The notes: generated by a model from the letters alone, not told the origin. A stretch of 64,000 nt of DNA from Bacteroidota bacterium (GCA_013298715.1 JAAFIQ010000002.1:124001-188000), one strand, 5' to 3'. Shown: positions 28,202-38,647, counted from the stretch's first letter. Program-made: numbers and translations.

Positions 28202-29644
28202 TTACCTCCAGCCTCCGCCAAGCGCTTTGTACAAATTAACCGTGGCGTTCATTTGATGCATTTTTGTTTCAATTAACTCAAATTTAGAATCTAAAGCATC
28301 GCGTTGTGTTAATAATACCTCCATGTAATCTGCTCTTGCTGATTTAAATAAGTTACTAGATATTTCAATAGATTCAGTTAAGGCTTGAACTTCTTTACTT
28401 TTATAATCGTAACTGTTTTTTAAATTACCAATGTTTGATAATTCATTTACTACCTCAATATGCGCTTTTAAAACAGCGCGCTCGTAATTATAAACCGCTT
28501 GAATTTGTTTTGAATTTGCAGTATAATAATTTGCTTTAATAGCATTACGATTTATAAGTGGTGCAATTAATTGACCAGCCAACGAATAAATTAATGACTC
28601 GGGTGTTTTTATTAAATATGCTGGATTGAAAGCTTGGTAGCCTATTTGAGAAGTAATTATTAGCGATGGATAAAAATTAGCCTTGGCAGCTTTAACATCG
28701 AGTTTAGCAGCTAATAAATCTTGCTCTGCTTGTTTTATATCAGACCTATTAGATAATAACTGTGAAGGAACACCTGCTTGCAAGGAATCAATAATTAATT
28801 GATTGTAATTTGTAGAATTTCTGTTTATTGGCTGAGGAAATCTTCCAACTATAAAATTTATTCTATTCTCTGTTACCTTTATTTGTTGCAAAATATAAAA
28901 TTGTCGGCTCTGATTTTTTAGCACTTCTGCTTCAAACTTTCGCACTGCAAGCTCCGTAACTTTAGCAGCTATTTTTTCGAGTTTCACCATTTCAAGTGCG
29001 TTTTGTTGAATTTTAATATTGTCAGTTAAAATAATTAACTGGTTATCAAGTGCCATCAACTCATTATACGAAGTAGCAATTTCTGCAATTAAATTTGTTA
29101 CCATAAAATTTTTACCCTCTATAGTTGACAAAAATTTATACACAGCAGATTTTTTTGAGTTTCGAAGTTTTTTCCAAATATCGAGTTCCCAAGCAGCCGT
29201 TACACCAAAGGCATAATTAGGTAACACTTCTGGTGTAGGTTTACCTGGGGCAATTGTGGTAATGGCATCGCTAGCGCCTTGACTGGTGTGTTTGCCAACC
29301 TTATCAACTCCACCTAATGCGCCTGCTCCCACAAATGGTATGTATGCTCCTTTTCTTGCTCTTATTTCGTTTTTAGCAATATTAATTTCCTGAAGCATGA
29401 TATTTAATTCTTGATTATTTTTTAAAGCCGTATCAATTAAGGCCCTCAAATTTTCATCCTTAAAATAATCTTTCCATTTAATAGCTGCAATGGTTGTAGA
29501 ATCTTTTGAATTTATAAAACTAGAGGGAACCTTTTTATTTTCGGTGCTTCGGCCTAAAGACGGCAGTTTACAGCGACTAAAAACTAAAGCAATACATACA
29601 ATGCTTAAGTTTATTAAACTTTTATTAATGCTCATTGTTTTCAT
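28202..29644 (-). CDS. TolC/NodT-family outer membrane efflux lipoprotein
   Basis: 480 residues. Lipobox at VFSRC (~residue 25) gives a lipid-anchored outer membrane channel, as usual for the NodT branch. Two long helical coiled repeats of the outer membrane factor family are visible (ALKNNQELNIMLQEINIAKN and later KQAEQDLLAAKLDVKAAKA). It forms the exit duct for the RND pump encoded just upstream. The start overlaps the end of the permease gene by 20 bases; an internal ATG at 29635 would shorten the overlap. Third structural gene of the operon. Confidence 0.92.
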   Translation of the reverse strand: MKTMSINKSLINLSIVCIALVFSRCKLPSLGRSTENKKVPSSFINSKDSTTIAAIKWKDYFKDENLRALIDTALKNNQELNIMLQEINIAKNEIRARKGAYIPFVGAGALGGVDKVGKHTSQGASDAITTIAPGKPTPEVLPNYAFGVTAAWELDIWKKLRNSKKSAVYKFLSTIEGKNFMVTNLIAEIATSYNELMALDNQLIILTDNIKIQQNALEMVKLEKIAAKVTELAVRKFEAEVLKNQSRQFYILQQIKVTENRINFIVGRFPQPINRNSTNYNQLIIDSLQAGVPSQLLSNRSDIKQAEQDLLAAKLDVKAAKANFYPSLIITSQIGYQAFNPAYLIKTPESLIYSLAGQLIAPLINRNAIKANYYTANSKQIQAVYNYERAVLKAHIEVVNELSNIGNLKNSYDYKSKEVQALTESIEISSNLFKSARADYMEVLLTQRDALDSKFELIETKMHQMNATVNLYKALGGGWR

Positions 29645-32600
29645 TTTCTTGTGTTTGCGGAAAATCGTCCATTTTATGAACTATTTCTTCGGTTAATGAA
29701 CTATCTTCTTCGTTTTTAATTAACTTACGTCCGTGTGCCATGGTTCCAAAAATATAATACAAACCTGGTACAACAATTACTCCAAATATGGTTCCAAAAA
29801 ACATACCTCCTAAAGCAGATGAACCAATGGTTTTGTTGCCAATGGCGCCTGCACCGTGTGCTAATACTAAAGGAATTAATCCAGCGATAAAAGCAAACGA
29901 TGTCATTAAAATAGGTCTAAAACGTACTTTTGCACCTTCAATTGCGGCCTCCAGCACAGTTGCGCCTTGGCGTTGTTTTTGAACCGCAAATTCTACAATT
30001 AACACGGCGTTTTTACCAAGCAATCCAACCAACATAACCAGGCCTACTTGCGCATAAATATCGTTTGCTAAACCTAAACTTTTGATTAATAAAAACGAAC
30101 CAAAAACCCCCGCAGGTAATGAAAGTATAACAGACAGTGGAATAATGAAACTTTCGTATTGCGCTGCTAATACAAAATACACAAATACCAATACAATAAT
30201 GAAAATGTAAATTGCCTCATTACCACGTCTGGTTTCATCATACGATAAAGCTGCCCAATCAATATCAAAACCGTGTGGTAATGTTTTTGCTGCAACTTCT
30301 TGCACAGCTTTAATTGCCTCACCACTGCTATAACCATTGGCAGGTCCACCCCTAATGGCGGCGGTGTTGTACATGTTGTAACGATTAATTTCGTTTGCAC
30401 CTTGTTTCTTTTTAATTTTCATAAAGGCAGAAAAAGGAACCATTTCATCGCGGTTATTTTTTACGTACAACTTCATTATATCAGTAGGAAGTTTTCTGAA
30501 CTCTGGTGATGCTTGTACAAACACTTTAAAAAAGCGTTGGTATTTAATAAAGCCCAACTCATAAGTACTACCTACAAAAATTGAAAGTGTATTCATTGCG
30601 TTACCAATACTTACGCCTTTTTGCATGGCGGCTTGGTTATCAATTTCAATTTCGTATTGCGGATAGTTTGCACTAAAAAAAGTAAACAAACCTGTTATCT
30701 CTTTGCGTTTACGCATTTCAGTAATAAAATCATTTGTTACTTTTTCGAGTTGGTTGTAATCGCCGCTGTTTGTTTTATCAAGTAACTGCAATGCAAATCC
30801 CCCCGCAGCACCAAATCCTGGTACAGCTGGCGGATCAAAAAATTCAATTGTAGCTCCAGGGATTTCTTTTGCTTTCTGTTCTAACTCTTCAATTATGTCA
30901 GTTACAGAATGTTTACGTTTTGACCATGGCTTTAAATTGATTAAGCACGTTCCAGCATTTGAACCTCGACCTTCTGTTAACACTTCGTAACCTGCAATTG
31001 AAGAAACGGATTGCACGCCATCAACAGTTTGAATTATTTTAACGAGCCTGTTAGATAAATCATTTGTGCGCTCAAGCGTTGAGCCAGGAGGTGTTTGAAT
31101 AATGGCGTACAACATGCCTTGATCTTCGCTTGGAATAAAGCCTGAAGGGAGGTGCGTGCTTATTAAATAAATTCCAACCGAAAAAACAGCAAAGAAACCT
31201 ACTGAAATTAATTTTCGATGTGCGATTAATTTCAATAACCAAACGTATTTGCCAGTTAATTTTTCAAAGCCTCTATTAAAACTATCAATAAAGCGATTGA
31301 GTAAATGTTTTTTGCGTGGTTTGCCATGATTGTTTTTTAAAATCATTGCGCACAATACGGGTGTTACGGTAAGCGCTACTACTGCCGAAATTACAATAGA
31401 TGAAGCTATGGTGATAGAAAATTGTCGGTAAAATGTACCTACTGGCCCTGTCATAAATGATACAGGAACAAATACGGCCACCATGAGTAATGTAATTGCA
31501 ATTACTGCTCCGCTAATTTCGCCAATAACTTTGCGCACGGCATTGTATGGAGAAAGGTGTTCTTCTTCCATTTTAGCGTGCACGGCTTCGACGACGACTA
31601 TTGCATCATCTACCACAATACCAATTGCTAACACCAATGCAAATAAGGTAACCATGTTGATGGTAAGTCCGAATAATTGCATACAGAAGAATGCACCAAT
31701 TAAGGATATTGGAACGGCTAATGTTGGAATTAATGTAGAGCGCCAATCGCCTAAGAAAATAAATACTACCAAGGCCACTAAAATAAAGGCATCTCGTAAG
31801 GTGTCAATTACATTTTCAATGGAAGCATCTAAGAAATTAGAAACGTCGTAACTTATTTCATAATCCATTCCAGGAGGAAACGTTTTTTTCAAATCTTCTA
31901 ATTTGGATTTTACTTTTTCAATTACCTCGCTGGCATTACTTCCATAGGTTTGTTTAAGTACTAATGCGGCTGAAGGATTTCCGTTCATGCTGGAATAAAT
32001 ATCGTAATACTCACTTCCTAAACTAACCGTTGCCACATCTTTTAAGCGCAGCATTTCTCCATTTGGATTGGCTTTGATGATAACGTTTTCGTATTGTTTT
32101 GGATCATTAAACCGATCGGTATAGGTTAATACATACTCCAATGCTTCGGCTTGTTTGCTATCGCCACGCCCAATACGGCCGGGTTTACCAATTATACTTT
32201 GGTCGCTTAATGCTTCCATTACTTCATCTGGCGAAATATTGTAAGCACGCATACGATCTGGATTTAGCCAAACACGCATGGCATATTGCCTACTTCCTAA
32301 AATTCTTACTTGTCCAATGCCATTGATACGTTGCAATTCGGGCACCATATTAACACCAGCGTAGTTGAACAAGAATTTCATGTTAGCATCTTTATCTTTA
32401 CTATAAAGATTTACATACAACAACATACTTGGAATTACTGGTGTGATTACCACGCCTTCGCGCTGAACAAGAATTGGTAAACGGTTTGTTACTTGTTGCA
32501 CACGATTGGATACTTGCACCAATGCTTGATTAATATCGGTGCCAGGGTTAAACACAACTTGAATGTTGGCCTCACCGGCACTGGTAGCATCAGATGTCAT

Positions 32601-32831
32601 ATAACGCATGCCCCAAGCTCCGTTAATAGATTGTTCTAATGGAATAATAACCGATTCGGCTAGAGATTTAGCACTTGCTCCGGGATACGAAGCACTCACC
32701 ATAACTACTGGCGGCGCTACTTCGGGGAATTGTGATGTGGGTAAGGTTTTTATAGCCAGCGTACCTAAAAATAAAATAACAAGCGATATAACGATTGCCA
32801 ATACTGGTCTTTGAATAAATTTACTGAACAT
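29625..32831 (-). CDS. RND efflux pump inner-membrane permease (HAE1 family)
   Basis: 1068 residues, the usual AcrB-type length. The start MFSKFIQRPVLAIVISL, the LPTSQFPEVAPPVV motif, the paired Asp of the proton relay in TM4 (GIVVDDAIVVVEA) and the Lys in TM10 (VGLLGKNAVLIVEFA) are present, with two large periplasmic loops. It exports hydrophobic and amphiphilic compounds driven by protons; the substrate range cannot be read. It lies 23 bases after the adaptor gene. Confidence 0.96.
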   Translation of the reverse strand: MFSKFIQRPVLAIVISLVILFLGTLAIKTLPTSQFPEVAPPVVMVSASYPGASAKSLAESVIIPLEQSINGAWGMRYMTSDATSAGEANIQVVFNPGTDINQALVQVSNRVQQVTNRLPILVQREGVVITPVIPSMLLYVNLYSKDKDANMKFLFNYAGVNMVPELQRINGIGQVRILGSRQYAMRVWLNPDRMRAYNISPDEVMEALSDQSIIGKPGRIGRGDSKQAEALEYVLTYTDRFNDPKQYENVIIKANPNGEMLRLKDVATVSLGSEYYDIYSSMNGNPSAALVLKQTYGSNASEVIEKVKSKLEDLKKTFPPGMDYEISYDVSNFLDASIENVIDTLRDAFILVALVVFIFLGDWRSTLIPTLAVPISLIGAFFCMQLFGLTINMVTLFALVLAIGIVVDDAIVVVEAVHAKMEEEHLSPYNAVRKVIGEISGAVIAITLLMVAVFVPVSFMTGPVGTFYRQFSITIASSIVISAVVALTVTPVLCAMILKNNHGKPRKKHLLNRFIDSFNRGFEKLTGKYVWLLKLIAHRKLISVGFFAVFSVGIYLISTHLPSGFIPSEDQGMLYAIIQTPPGSTLERTNDLSNRLVKIIQTVDGVQSVSSIAGYEVLTEGRGSNAGTCLINLKPWSKRKHSVTDIIEELEQKAKEIPGATIEFFDPPAVPGFGAAGGFALQLLDKTNSGDYNQLEKVTNDFITEMRKRKEITGLFTFFSANYPQYEIEIDNQAAMQKGVSIGNAMNTLSIFVGSTYELGFIKYQRFFKVFVQASPEFRKLPTDIMKLYVKNNRDEMVPFSAFMKIKKKQGANEINRYNMYNTAAIRGGPANGYSSGEAIKAVQEVAAKTLPHGFDIDWAALSYDETRRGNEAIYIFIIVLVFVYFVLAAQYESFIIPLSVILSLPAGVFGSFLLIKSLGLANDIYAQVGLVMLVGLLGKNAVLIVEFAVQKQRQGATVLEAAIEGAKVRFRPILMTSFAFIAGLIPLVLAHGAGAIGNKTIGSSALGGMFFGTIFGVIVVPGLYYIFGTMAHGRKLIKNEEDSSLTEEIVHKMDDFPQTQENENNEH

Positions 32832-32854
32832 AATTTTTTGGTTTAATCGTTAAA

Positions 32855-33937
32855 TTATTCAACGTATACTTTTAGATTTGGCAATACAATCTTAGGATCT
32901 TCGTATTTGTATTCTATTTTATCATTTTCTTTTACTTTACGAATTCCTTCTAACAAAATACGATCGGTTTCGTTAAGACCTTTAGCAACAACATATATGT
33001 CGGGCATTTCAGAGGCAATTGTTATTTCTCTTGTGTGAACAATATTATTTTTATCAACCACAAACACATACTTTTTTTCTAAAATTTCGAAGGTTGATTT
33101 TTGAGGAATTATAATCGCGTTTTTTAACGGAATTGTCATTTCTATATTTCCAGTTTCGCCATGACGTAATAATTGTTTTGGGTTTGGAAATGTAGCTCTA
33201 AATGCGATGTTACCCGTTTCGTTATTAAAATCTGCTTCTATAGTTTTAACTACGCCTGGGTATTCAAACAATTGATTGTTGGCCATCAATAAATTTACTT
33301 TTAATAAATTTTCTTCAGTTGCGTGGGTTTTAAAATTCAAATATTCAGCTTCTGGCACGTTAAAATACACCCACATTTCGCTATTGTCAGAGAGTGTAGT
33401 TAATAAATCACCTTCATTTACAAGGCTTCCTAACCTTACTTGAAAATGATCCATTATTCCATCAAATGGTGCTTTAATGGTAGTAAATTCTAAATGTGTT
33501 TGTGCGAGCGATAACTCTGCTTTGGCCTTGTTTAACTTTGCTTTGGATAACGCCAATTCGTTTTGCGATACTACATTTTTTTCGGCCAGTTGTTTTGTGT
33601 TTTGGTACTCTATTTCAACAAAATCAACTTCTGCTTGTGCCTTTTGCAATTCTGCATTATAAATCAAAGGCATAATTTGAAACATTAATTGTCCTTTTTT
33701 TACATATTGCCCTTCATCCACATAAATTTTTTCGAGGTAACCTTTTTCTAAGGCACGCATTTCAATGTGTTGAATAGAGTGTATCTGACAAACATATTCT
33801 CTTAAAATTGTAGTATCTTTTTTAAGAGGACTTGTTACAGTTAATTTTAGTTCCTCAGTTTTTTCTTCTTTGTGAGAACCACAACTTACCAGAAATAAAC
33901 TGGTTATAGTTGCAAAAGTTAAAATTGCTTTTTTCAT
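32855..33937 (-). CDS. RND efflux periplasmic adaptor (membrane fusion lipoprotein)
   Basis: 360 residues. Lipoprotein signal with FLVSC (~residue 19). Barrel-sandwich/lipoyl halves (GYLEKIYVDEGQYVKKGQ and IKAPFDGIMDHFQVRLGS), a coiled-coil hairpin between them (~75-135) and C-terminal beta-barrel and membrane-proximal domains. It links the permease and the TolC-like channel, as in AcrA/MexA. First recognised pump gene of the operon. Upstream is the start-less ORF 34020-34394. Confidence 0.94.
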   Translation of the reverse strand: MKKAILTFATITSLFLVSCGSHKEEKTEELKLTVTSPLKKDTTILREYVCQIHSIQHIEMRALEKGYLEKIYVDEGQYVKKGQLMFQIMPLIYNAELQKAQAEVDFVEIEYQNTKQLAEKNVVSQNELALSKAKLNKAKAELSLAQTHLEFTTIKAPFDGIMDHFQVRLGSLVNEGDLLTTLSDNSEMWVYFNVPEAEYLNFKTHATEENLLKVNLLMANNQLFEYPGVVKTIEADFNNETGNIAFRATFPNPKQLLRHGETGNIEMTIPLKNAIIIPQKSTFEILEKKYVFVVDKNNIVHTREITIASEMPDIYVVAKGLNETDRILLEGIRKVKENDKIEYKYEDPKIVLPNLKVYVE

Positions 33938-34019
33938 GATTTATTTTAGAAATGATTTTGAATTTTGCTATAATGTAGTTACGTGCTATAGCAACACTAA
34001 CCTAAGATTGGTAGTAAAA

Positions 34020-34394
34020 TCAAATTCTAAAAATGCAAATGTACTCTTGCTCGGATAAAGTTTTTAAGAAAAAGAGAGTGTTAAAGTAGTGAGGCGATTT
34101 AAATGAAAAATCAACGAATGATTTTTTGAATTCGAAATTAAATGTTATAATTAATGGTGTTTTTAATTTGTTTTTTAATTCAGAATTTTCGTTGTCATCA
34201 TCTTCTTCAACTTCTAAAATAAAACTTAATGCATCAGAATTTACGTTTGGTAATTTTTCAGCTAAATCACTTTTATACTTAAAAAATTTGCAAGTTGAAT
34301 AATTAACAGAAACCTTTGTTGACGCCTTGGTTGAAAGGGAAAATAGAAAAATTAGTAAAAGTGAATATTTAAGGATAAGTTTTATAGAGCAAAT
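34020..34394 (-). CDS. Small exported protein, apparently without a canonical start codon
   Basis: A 124-codon open frame reads as a small secreted protein: hydrophobic leader KLILKYSLLLIFLFSLSTKA, an acidic stretch EVEEDDDNEN in the middle, and a C-terminus typical of exported hypothetical proteins. No ATG, GTG or TTG occurs in frame; the natural position (signal peptide start) holds ATA at 34385-34383, with ATT at 34394-34392 as another option. It precedes the pump adaptor on the same strand. Either a rare start is used, the start was lost by a G-to-A change, or the base is a sequencing error. No function is recognised. The rest of the 525-base gap around it shows nothing else. Confidence 0.5.
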   Translation of the reverse strand: MCSIKLILKYSLLLIFLFSLSTKASTKVSVNYSTCKFFKYKSDLAEKLPNVNSDALSFILEVEEDDDNENSELKNKLKTPLIITFNFEFKKSFVDFSFKSPHYFNTLFFLKTLSEQEYICIFRI

Positions 34395-34462
34395 TTATTT
34401 ATAATTTTGAGCGGAACGGAACAAACAACAAAATTTAACGTTTAACTAGAACAATTTGAAAA

Positions 34463-36901
34463 TTAATTGTTTAGAACAAAAGTTTTTGTTTTTGTTTCAC
34501 CTGTTGCGCTATTTACTTCAACAAAATATGTGCCGTTAGACCATGTGTCTGTTTTAACTTTAATTGTTTTTCCATTCCATGTGTTTAAGTAGATCAGCTT
34601 GCCTTCTACGTTTAAAATTTTGAGTTTGCTTGCTTTGTTGAATTCTTTTTCTGAGCTCAGTTCAATATATTCTTTTGCAGGATTTGGAAATATTTTAAAC
34701 TCCAAATCTTTTTTTATTTCTTTTAAATTAAGTGTTGTTTTGTCTATGTTTCCAAAAGTGTATTCACCAAGTTTTAAAGTATCACATCTAATATTTCCAT
34801 CTTGTGTGGTGTTTGAAAATTGTTGACTTGCGGTAACTAATGTCCAATCATCTTTTGCATCTTTTCTATAAAATAGTGCCAAACTATCTGCATTTACGCC
34901 AGCTAACAAAGTATCCATATAGCCATAAGGAGGTGAATTAGTTTTAATTCCGTTATAAAAAAATATGCCACGGGCATAAAATCCTGGGCTTAGCTTCCCT
35001 TCTAGTTTCCAATAATGTTGGTTTGATAAACGTGCGTTTAAAGTGTTATTTTTGAAATTATCAGGTTTTACAAAATTATGTATTACACGAATATAGCTAG
35101 AGTCAGCTCCTTTATTAATAATATTTGTTTGGATTTTTCCTAAATTCCATAAAATGAATTGTCCATTTGTTTTATTTATTCTTGTTTCGCTGCTTGTTGC
35201 ATCTCCAATTTTATTATCCAAATTTAAACAAGTAAAGATTGGTACAAAATTTAAACTTGTTGTAAAGCTTGATGTAGCGCCACTTACATTGAATTTTTTT
35301 ATGGTGCGCTGCCAATTGTTATCAAAAAAACTTAACTCAAGTGGCACATTGCTGTGTAAGTTAATTGCTCCATGTAATTTTTGTTTTATAAAAACTGTTG
35401 CAGTAATAGGGAACGAACTTGTTGACGAATACTTTATACTATCTACCGAAAAGTGGCTCCAGCCAGGGCTTAGCACCCAGTTATTAAAAAAGTCGGTAAG
35501 GTTTTTACCACTGCTTGTTTGAAACAAATCTCTTAAATCTAAACTATTTAAATGTTTATGAGCACTTTGTTGCATGGCATATTTACAAGCATTAAAAAAC
35601 AGCGTGTCGCCTAAATACCCTCGTAATGTATGAGCAATATCTGCTCCTTTTTTGTAAACATGATCGCCATAGGTTAAATTGTGTGGAACGCCTGATACTG
35701 CTCTAAAGCCCCCTTCTTTTTTATGAAGGAACTGTACTAACTTATCGTGTTCGCTTTTATATTTATTATTATAACTATTTTTTCCGTATTGCCATTCGGT
35801 AAATAAAAATGCACTATAGCTTGCCATGCCTTCATTAATCCACATATCTTCTGCGGTTTCGCATGTTATTAAATCACCCCACCAATGATGTGCTAATTCG
35901 TGCGCCATAAGTTCTGCTTCGTAAGTTAGATTACCAATTACGGCTCGTGGGTATGCAATATTGGTTGCGTGTTCCATAGCACCACTATTAAAAGGAACCA
36001 AGCAATACCCAAATCTGTTCCACATATAGGGACCAAAATAATTTTCAAATCCTGCAATGCAATTATTAAGATTAACGAAACTAGTTTTTAATGGTGTTGT
36101 ATCGTTTGCTACTGCTGCAAGTGTAATTGGTTTTGGACCATTAAGTGTATTTGCTTGCCAATTTACTTGGCGGTATTTTGCAACTGCTATACTTGCCAAA
36201 TAGGTTGGAATTTCCGTATTCATAACCCATTTACGTGTACGTTTATTTCCTGTAACAATATCACTTATCAATTGTCCATTACAATAGGCACGACGGGCAG
36301 AATCGTTAGTGATATTGAACTCGTAACGGCTGCGTTCTACAAAATTATCAAAGCAAGGAAACCAAACTCTACCGTAGTTGTGTGGTTTTGCTGCAAAGCC
36401 TACTCCTAAGTTGTATGCGTAATCGCCGCCACCCTGATTATCGAAATAAAACCCACCCCAACCACTTGCATCTCCTTGCGGCAAGCCATGATAATAAACT
36501 ATTACCTGTGGTGTATCTATAGTGTTTTTTTGTGAGGCGAAATTTATTTTTAAAACCGTATCGTTGTAGGAGTAGGATAGGAGGGAAGCGCCTTCTTTTA
36601 CTGAATCAACAATTAACTTTAGTAAATCGAGCCTAATAAAATTTCTGTTGTTTATTTTTGGATTAAATTTTACAATGGTGTTTCCTTTAATAAACTTATT
36701 ACTCGCACTTCCAATTTCTAAATTTATAGTATACTTTAAAATATTAAAGGTGTCACTTTTTAAATTCTCTGGTGCGTTGTACAGTGGTGGTTGGTTTTGA
36801 AACGCAGCTTGTTTTGTATGCTGGCAGCCAATTGATTGAGCCATTACATTTTTGTTTACAAAACTAATAAGCGTTAATACAATGCAAATAAATTTTTTCA
36901 T
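34463..36901 (-). CDS. Secreted M1-family metallopeptidase with T9SS type A sorting domain
   Basis: 812 residues, signal peptide ending VMAQ. Zinc site HELAHHWWGD (~residue 332) with the downstream Glu in WINEGMAS (18 residues on), and the exopeptidase motif SGAMEHATN. This is the gluzincin aminopeptidase fold: N-terminal beta domain, catalytic domain, then a region of beta structure. The last ~75 residues form a type A sorting domain (IFPNPAKEYIEL ... GTYFVEVN ... KTFVLNN), so it is exported through T9SS and cleaved or anchored at the surface. It stands between the efflux operon and rfaD. Confidence 0.93.
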   Translation of the reverse strand: MKKFICIVLTLISFVNKNVMAQSIGCQHTKQAAFQNQPPLYNAPENLKSDTFNILKYTINLEIGSASNKFIKGNTIVKFNPKINNRNFIRLDLLKLIVDSVKEGASLLSYSYNDTVLKINFASQKNTIDTPQVIVYYHGLPQGDASGWGGFYFDNQGGGDYAYNLGVGFAAKPHNYGRVWFPCFDNFVERSRYEFNITNDSARRAYCNGQLISDIVTGNKRTRKWVMNTEIPTYLASIAVAKYRQVNWQANTLNGPKPITLAAVANDTTPLKTSFVNLNNCIAGFENYFGPYMWNRFGYCLVPFNSGAMEHATNIAYPRAVIGNLTYEAELMAHELAHHWWGDLITCETAEDMWINEGMASYSAFLFTEWQYGKNSYNNKYKSEHDKLVQFLHKKEGGFRAVSGVPHNLTYGDHVYKKGADIAHTLRGYLGDTLFFNACKYAMQQSAHKHLNSLDLRDLFQTSSGKNLTDFFNNWVLSPGWSHFSVDSIKYSSTSSFPITATVFIKQKLHGAINLHSNVPLELSFFDNNWQRTIKKFNVSGATSSFTTSLNFVPIFTCLNLDNKIGDATSSETRINKTNGQFILWNLGKIQTNIINKGADSSYIRVIHNFVKPDNFKNNTLNARLSNQHYWKLEGKLSPGFYARGIFFYNGIKTNSPPYGYMDTLLAGVNADSLALFYRKDAKDDWTLVTASQQFSNTTQDGNIRCDTLKLGEYTFGNIDKTTLNLKEIKKDLEFKIFPNPAKEYIELSSEKEFNKASKLKILNVEGKLIYLNTWNGKTIKVKTDTWSNGTYFVEVNSATGETKTKTFVLNN

Positions 36902-36912
36902 GGGATTGTAAA

Positions 36913-37878
36913 TTAAAAATAAGTGTTTGTGTTTAAATAATTTTTTACATAATCGCTTACCCCTTCTTCAAGTGTTGTAAATGATTGTCTATAGCCTGTG
37001 GCTATTAATTTTTGCATATTGGCTTCGGTAAAATATTGGTATTTATCCCTAATGTCAATTGGTGTATCAACAAATTCAATATTTGCTTCGTGATTTAGTG
37101 CATTAAAAGTGGCTTTAGCTAAATCTAAAAACGTGCGTGCTTTGCCACTGCCTAAATTATAAATACCACTTTTGATAGTATTTTTGTATAAATACCAAAT
37201 TACACTGGCTACATCTTTTACATACACAAAATCGCGCAATTGCCCACCATCAGTATAATTTGGGTTGTGTGATTTGAATAGTTTTACTTTGCCATGTTGT
37301 TTTATTTGATGAAAAGAATGGAAAATAACAGAAGCCATACGCCCTTTGTGGTACTCGTTTGGGCCATATACATTAAAAAATTTTAATCCTTGCCAATGCG
37401 GTGGTGCTTGCTTTTGACTTAAGGCCCATTTATCAAAATCGTTTTTACTTTCGCCGTAAAGGTTAAGTGGTTTTAGTGAATTAATTTTTGTTTCATCATC
37501 AACATAACCAAACTCTCCTAAACCATAGGTAGCAGCGCTTGAAGCATAAATTAATGGTGTGTTTGATGTTGCGCAAATTTCCCAAATTGCTTTGGTGTAG
37601 TTAAGATTTAATTCGTTTAAAACATCCACACTTTTTTCAGTAGTATCTGTTCTGGCACCAATGTGAATTATGTAATCAACAATATTTGTGTTATTCTGAA
37701 ACCAATTAATAAATTCATCTCTGTTTATTTTTTGGTAAAATAGTTTTATTTCATAATTCTGCTTTTTATTCTCAGCCGAAAAATCATCAACTAAAATTAA
37801 GTTGGTTACACCTTGTTGGTTAAATTTAGAAACAATGCAGCTACCAATAAACCCAGCAGCACCAGTAATTACAATCAT
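36913..37878 (-). CDS. rfaD: ADP-glyceromanno-heptose 6-epimerase
   Basis: 321 residues. Rossmann NADP-binding motif GAAGFIGS (residues 5-12), the substrate-site ARTDTTE, catalytic YGESK (~139-143) and the typical FFNVYGPNEYHKGRMAS stretch. It converts ADP-D-glycero- to ADP-L-glycero-D-manno-heptose for the LPS inner core, in the cytoplasm. It complements the LPS export gene lptE at the start of the window. It lies 11 bases upstream of the M1 peptidase and could be co-transcribed with it. The symbol hldD is also used. Confidence 0.93.
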   Translation of the reverse strand: MIVITGAAGFIGSCIVSKFNQQGVTNLILVDDFSAENKKQNYEIKLFYQKINRDEFINWFQNNTNIVDYIIHIGARTDTTEKSVDVLNELNLNYTKAIWEICATSNTPLIYASSAATYGLGEFGYVDDETKINSLKPLNLYGESKNDFDKWALSQKQAPPHWQGLKFFNVYGPNEYHKGRMASVIFHSFHQIKQHGKVKLFKSHNPNYTDGGQLRDFVYVKDVASVIWYLYKNTIKSGIYNLGSGKARTFLDLAKATFNALNHEANIEFVDTPIDIRDKYQYFTEANMQKLIATGYRQSFTTLEEGVSDYVKNYLNTNTYF

Positions 37879-37913
37879 GATTTAAAGATAGTAAAAAATT
37901 TATTCAACTTTTA

Positions 37914-38594
37914 CTAAATACTTTCCAAAGGTGCTTTATTCTTTTCTACTTTTTTTAATTTGGCAACTTCAATAAAAATAGCCGGGGCAATTACTAAAGT
38001 TGGTCCAAGCCAAACAACTAATTCTGGCAAATCCCAATACTTATTCATGTTTACTATAAAAGCGGTAATTGTGCCTATGTAACTGCCACACATGTTACCA
38101 ATGTGTTTTTGTAACCAAAATGATTTTTGTACTTTTTTAGAGTAAAAGTTTTTTATGTTTTTGTAAACGCCTCTTGCCCCAATTAAACCAAATGTGAGGG
38201 GAATAAGCGCGGAAGAATCTTTATGACGAAAGTAGTAATAAGTAGCAAAAGTTATTAAGCCAAGATTTGTAGATCCTGCTAGTATTTCAACAACCCAATC
38301 AAACATATTCACCTTTTGCCCTAAATGCAATTGTTTGTATTTTAAAGCTCTAAAACCAATTAAGGCCGAGTGGTAGGTGAAAAAACCAACTAAAAACAAA
38401 AACATATTATTTTTTACAATTGCAAGATAAACGCTGGTTACAAATACGCCAGTCATTGCCAAATAAAAAGTAAAACCAATGGGTTTATGAATTTTAATTT
38501 TTTTGCGAAAAGCTATTGCTAAAATGCCAGTAGCCAAAGAAACCGTTCCACATAAGATGTGAAAAATTAAGAGCGTTTGTGTGAGTGTTTGCAT
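37914..38594 (-). CDS. Multi-pass membrane protein of unknown function (DUF2306-like)
   Basis: 226 residues with about seven hydrophobic segments: LLIFHILCGTVSLATGILAI, FYLAMTGVFVTSVYLAI, MFLFLVGFFTYHSALIGF, a middle pair, IGNMCGSYIGTITAFIV and LVVWLGPTLVIAPAIFI. His residues at helix ends (HILCG, HKPIG, KHIGN) recall haem- or quinone-associated DUF2306-type proteins, but I cannot confirm this. A good promoter lies upstream, so it is probably its own unit, running toward rfaD. Confidence 0.65.
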   Translation of the reverse strand: MQTLTQTLLIFHILCGTVSLATGILAIAFRKKIKIHKPIGFTFYLAMTGVFVTSVYLAIVKNNMFLFLVGFFTYHSALIGFRALKYKQLHLGQKVNMFDWVVEILAGSTNLGLITFATYYYFRHKDSSALIPLTFGLIGARGVYKNIKNFYSKKVQKSFWLQKHIGNMCGSYIGTITAFIVNMNKYWDLPELVVWLGPTLVIAPAIFIEVAKLKKVEKNKAPLESI

Positions 38595-38616
38595 AAAATT
38601 GTTGTTTATTTTGATG

Positions 38617-38647
38617 CAAAATTAAAAGGTAACTAGGCGCTTGTCAA
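38617..38647 (-). promoter_or_regulatory. Promoter for the membrane protein at 37914-38594
   Basis: On the minus strand TTG (38647-38645), 20 bases, then TAATTTTG (38624-38617), matching the Bacteroidota pattern, 23 bases before the ATG. Confidence 0.45.
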
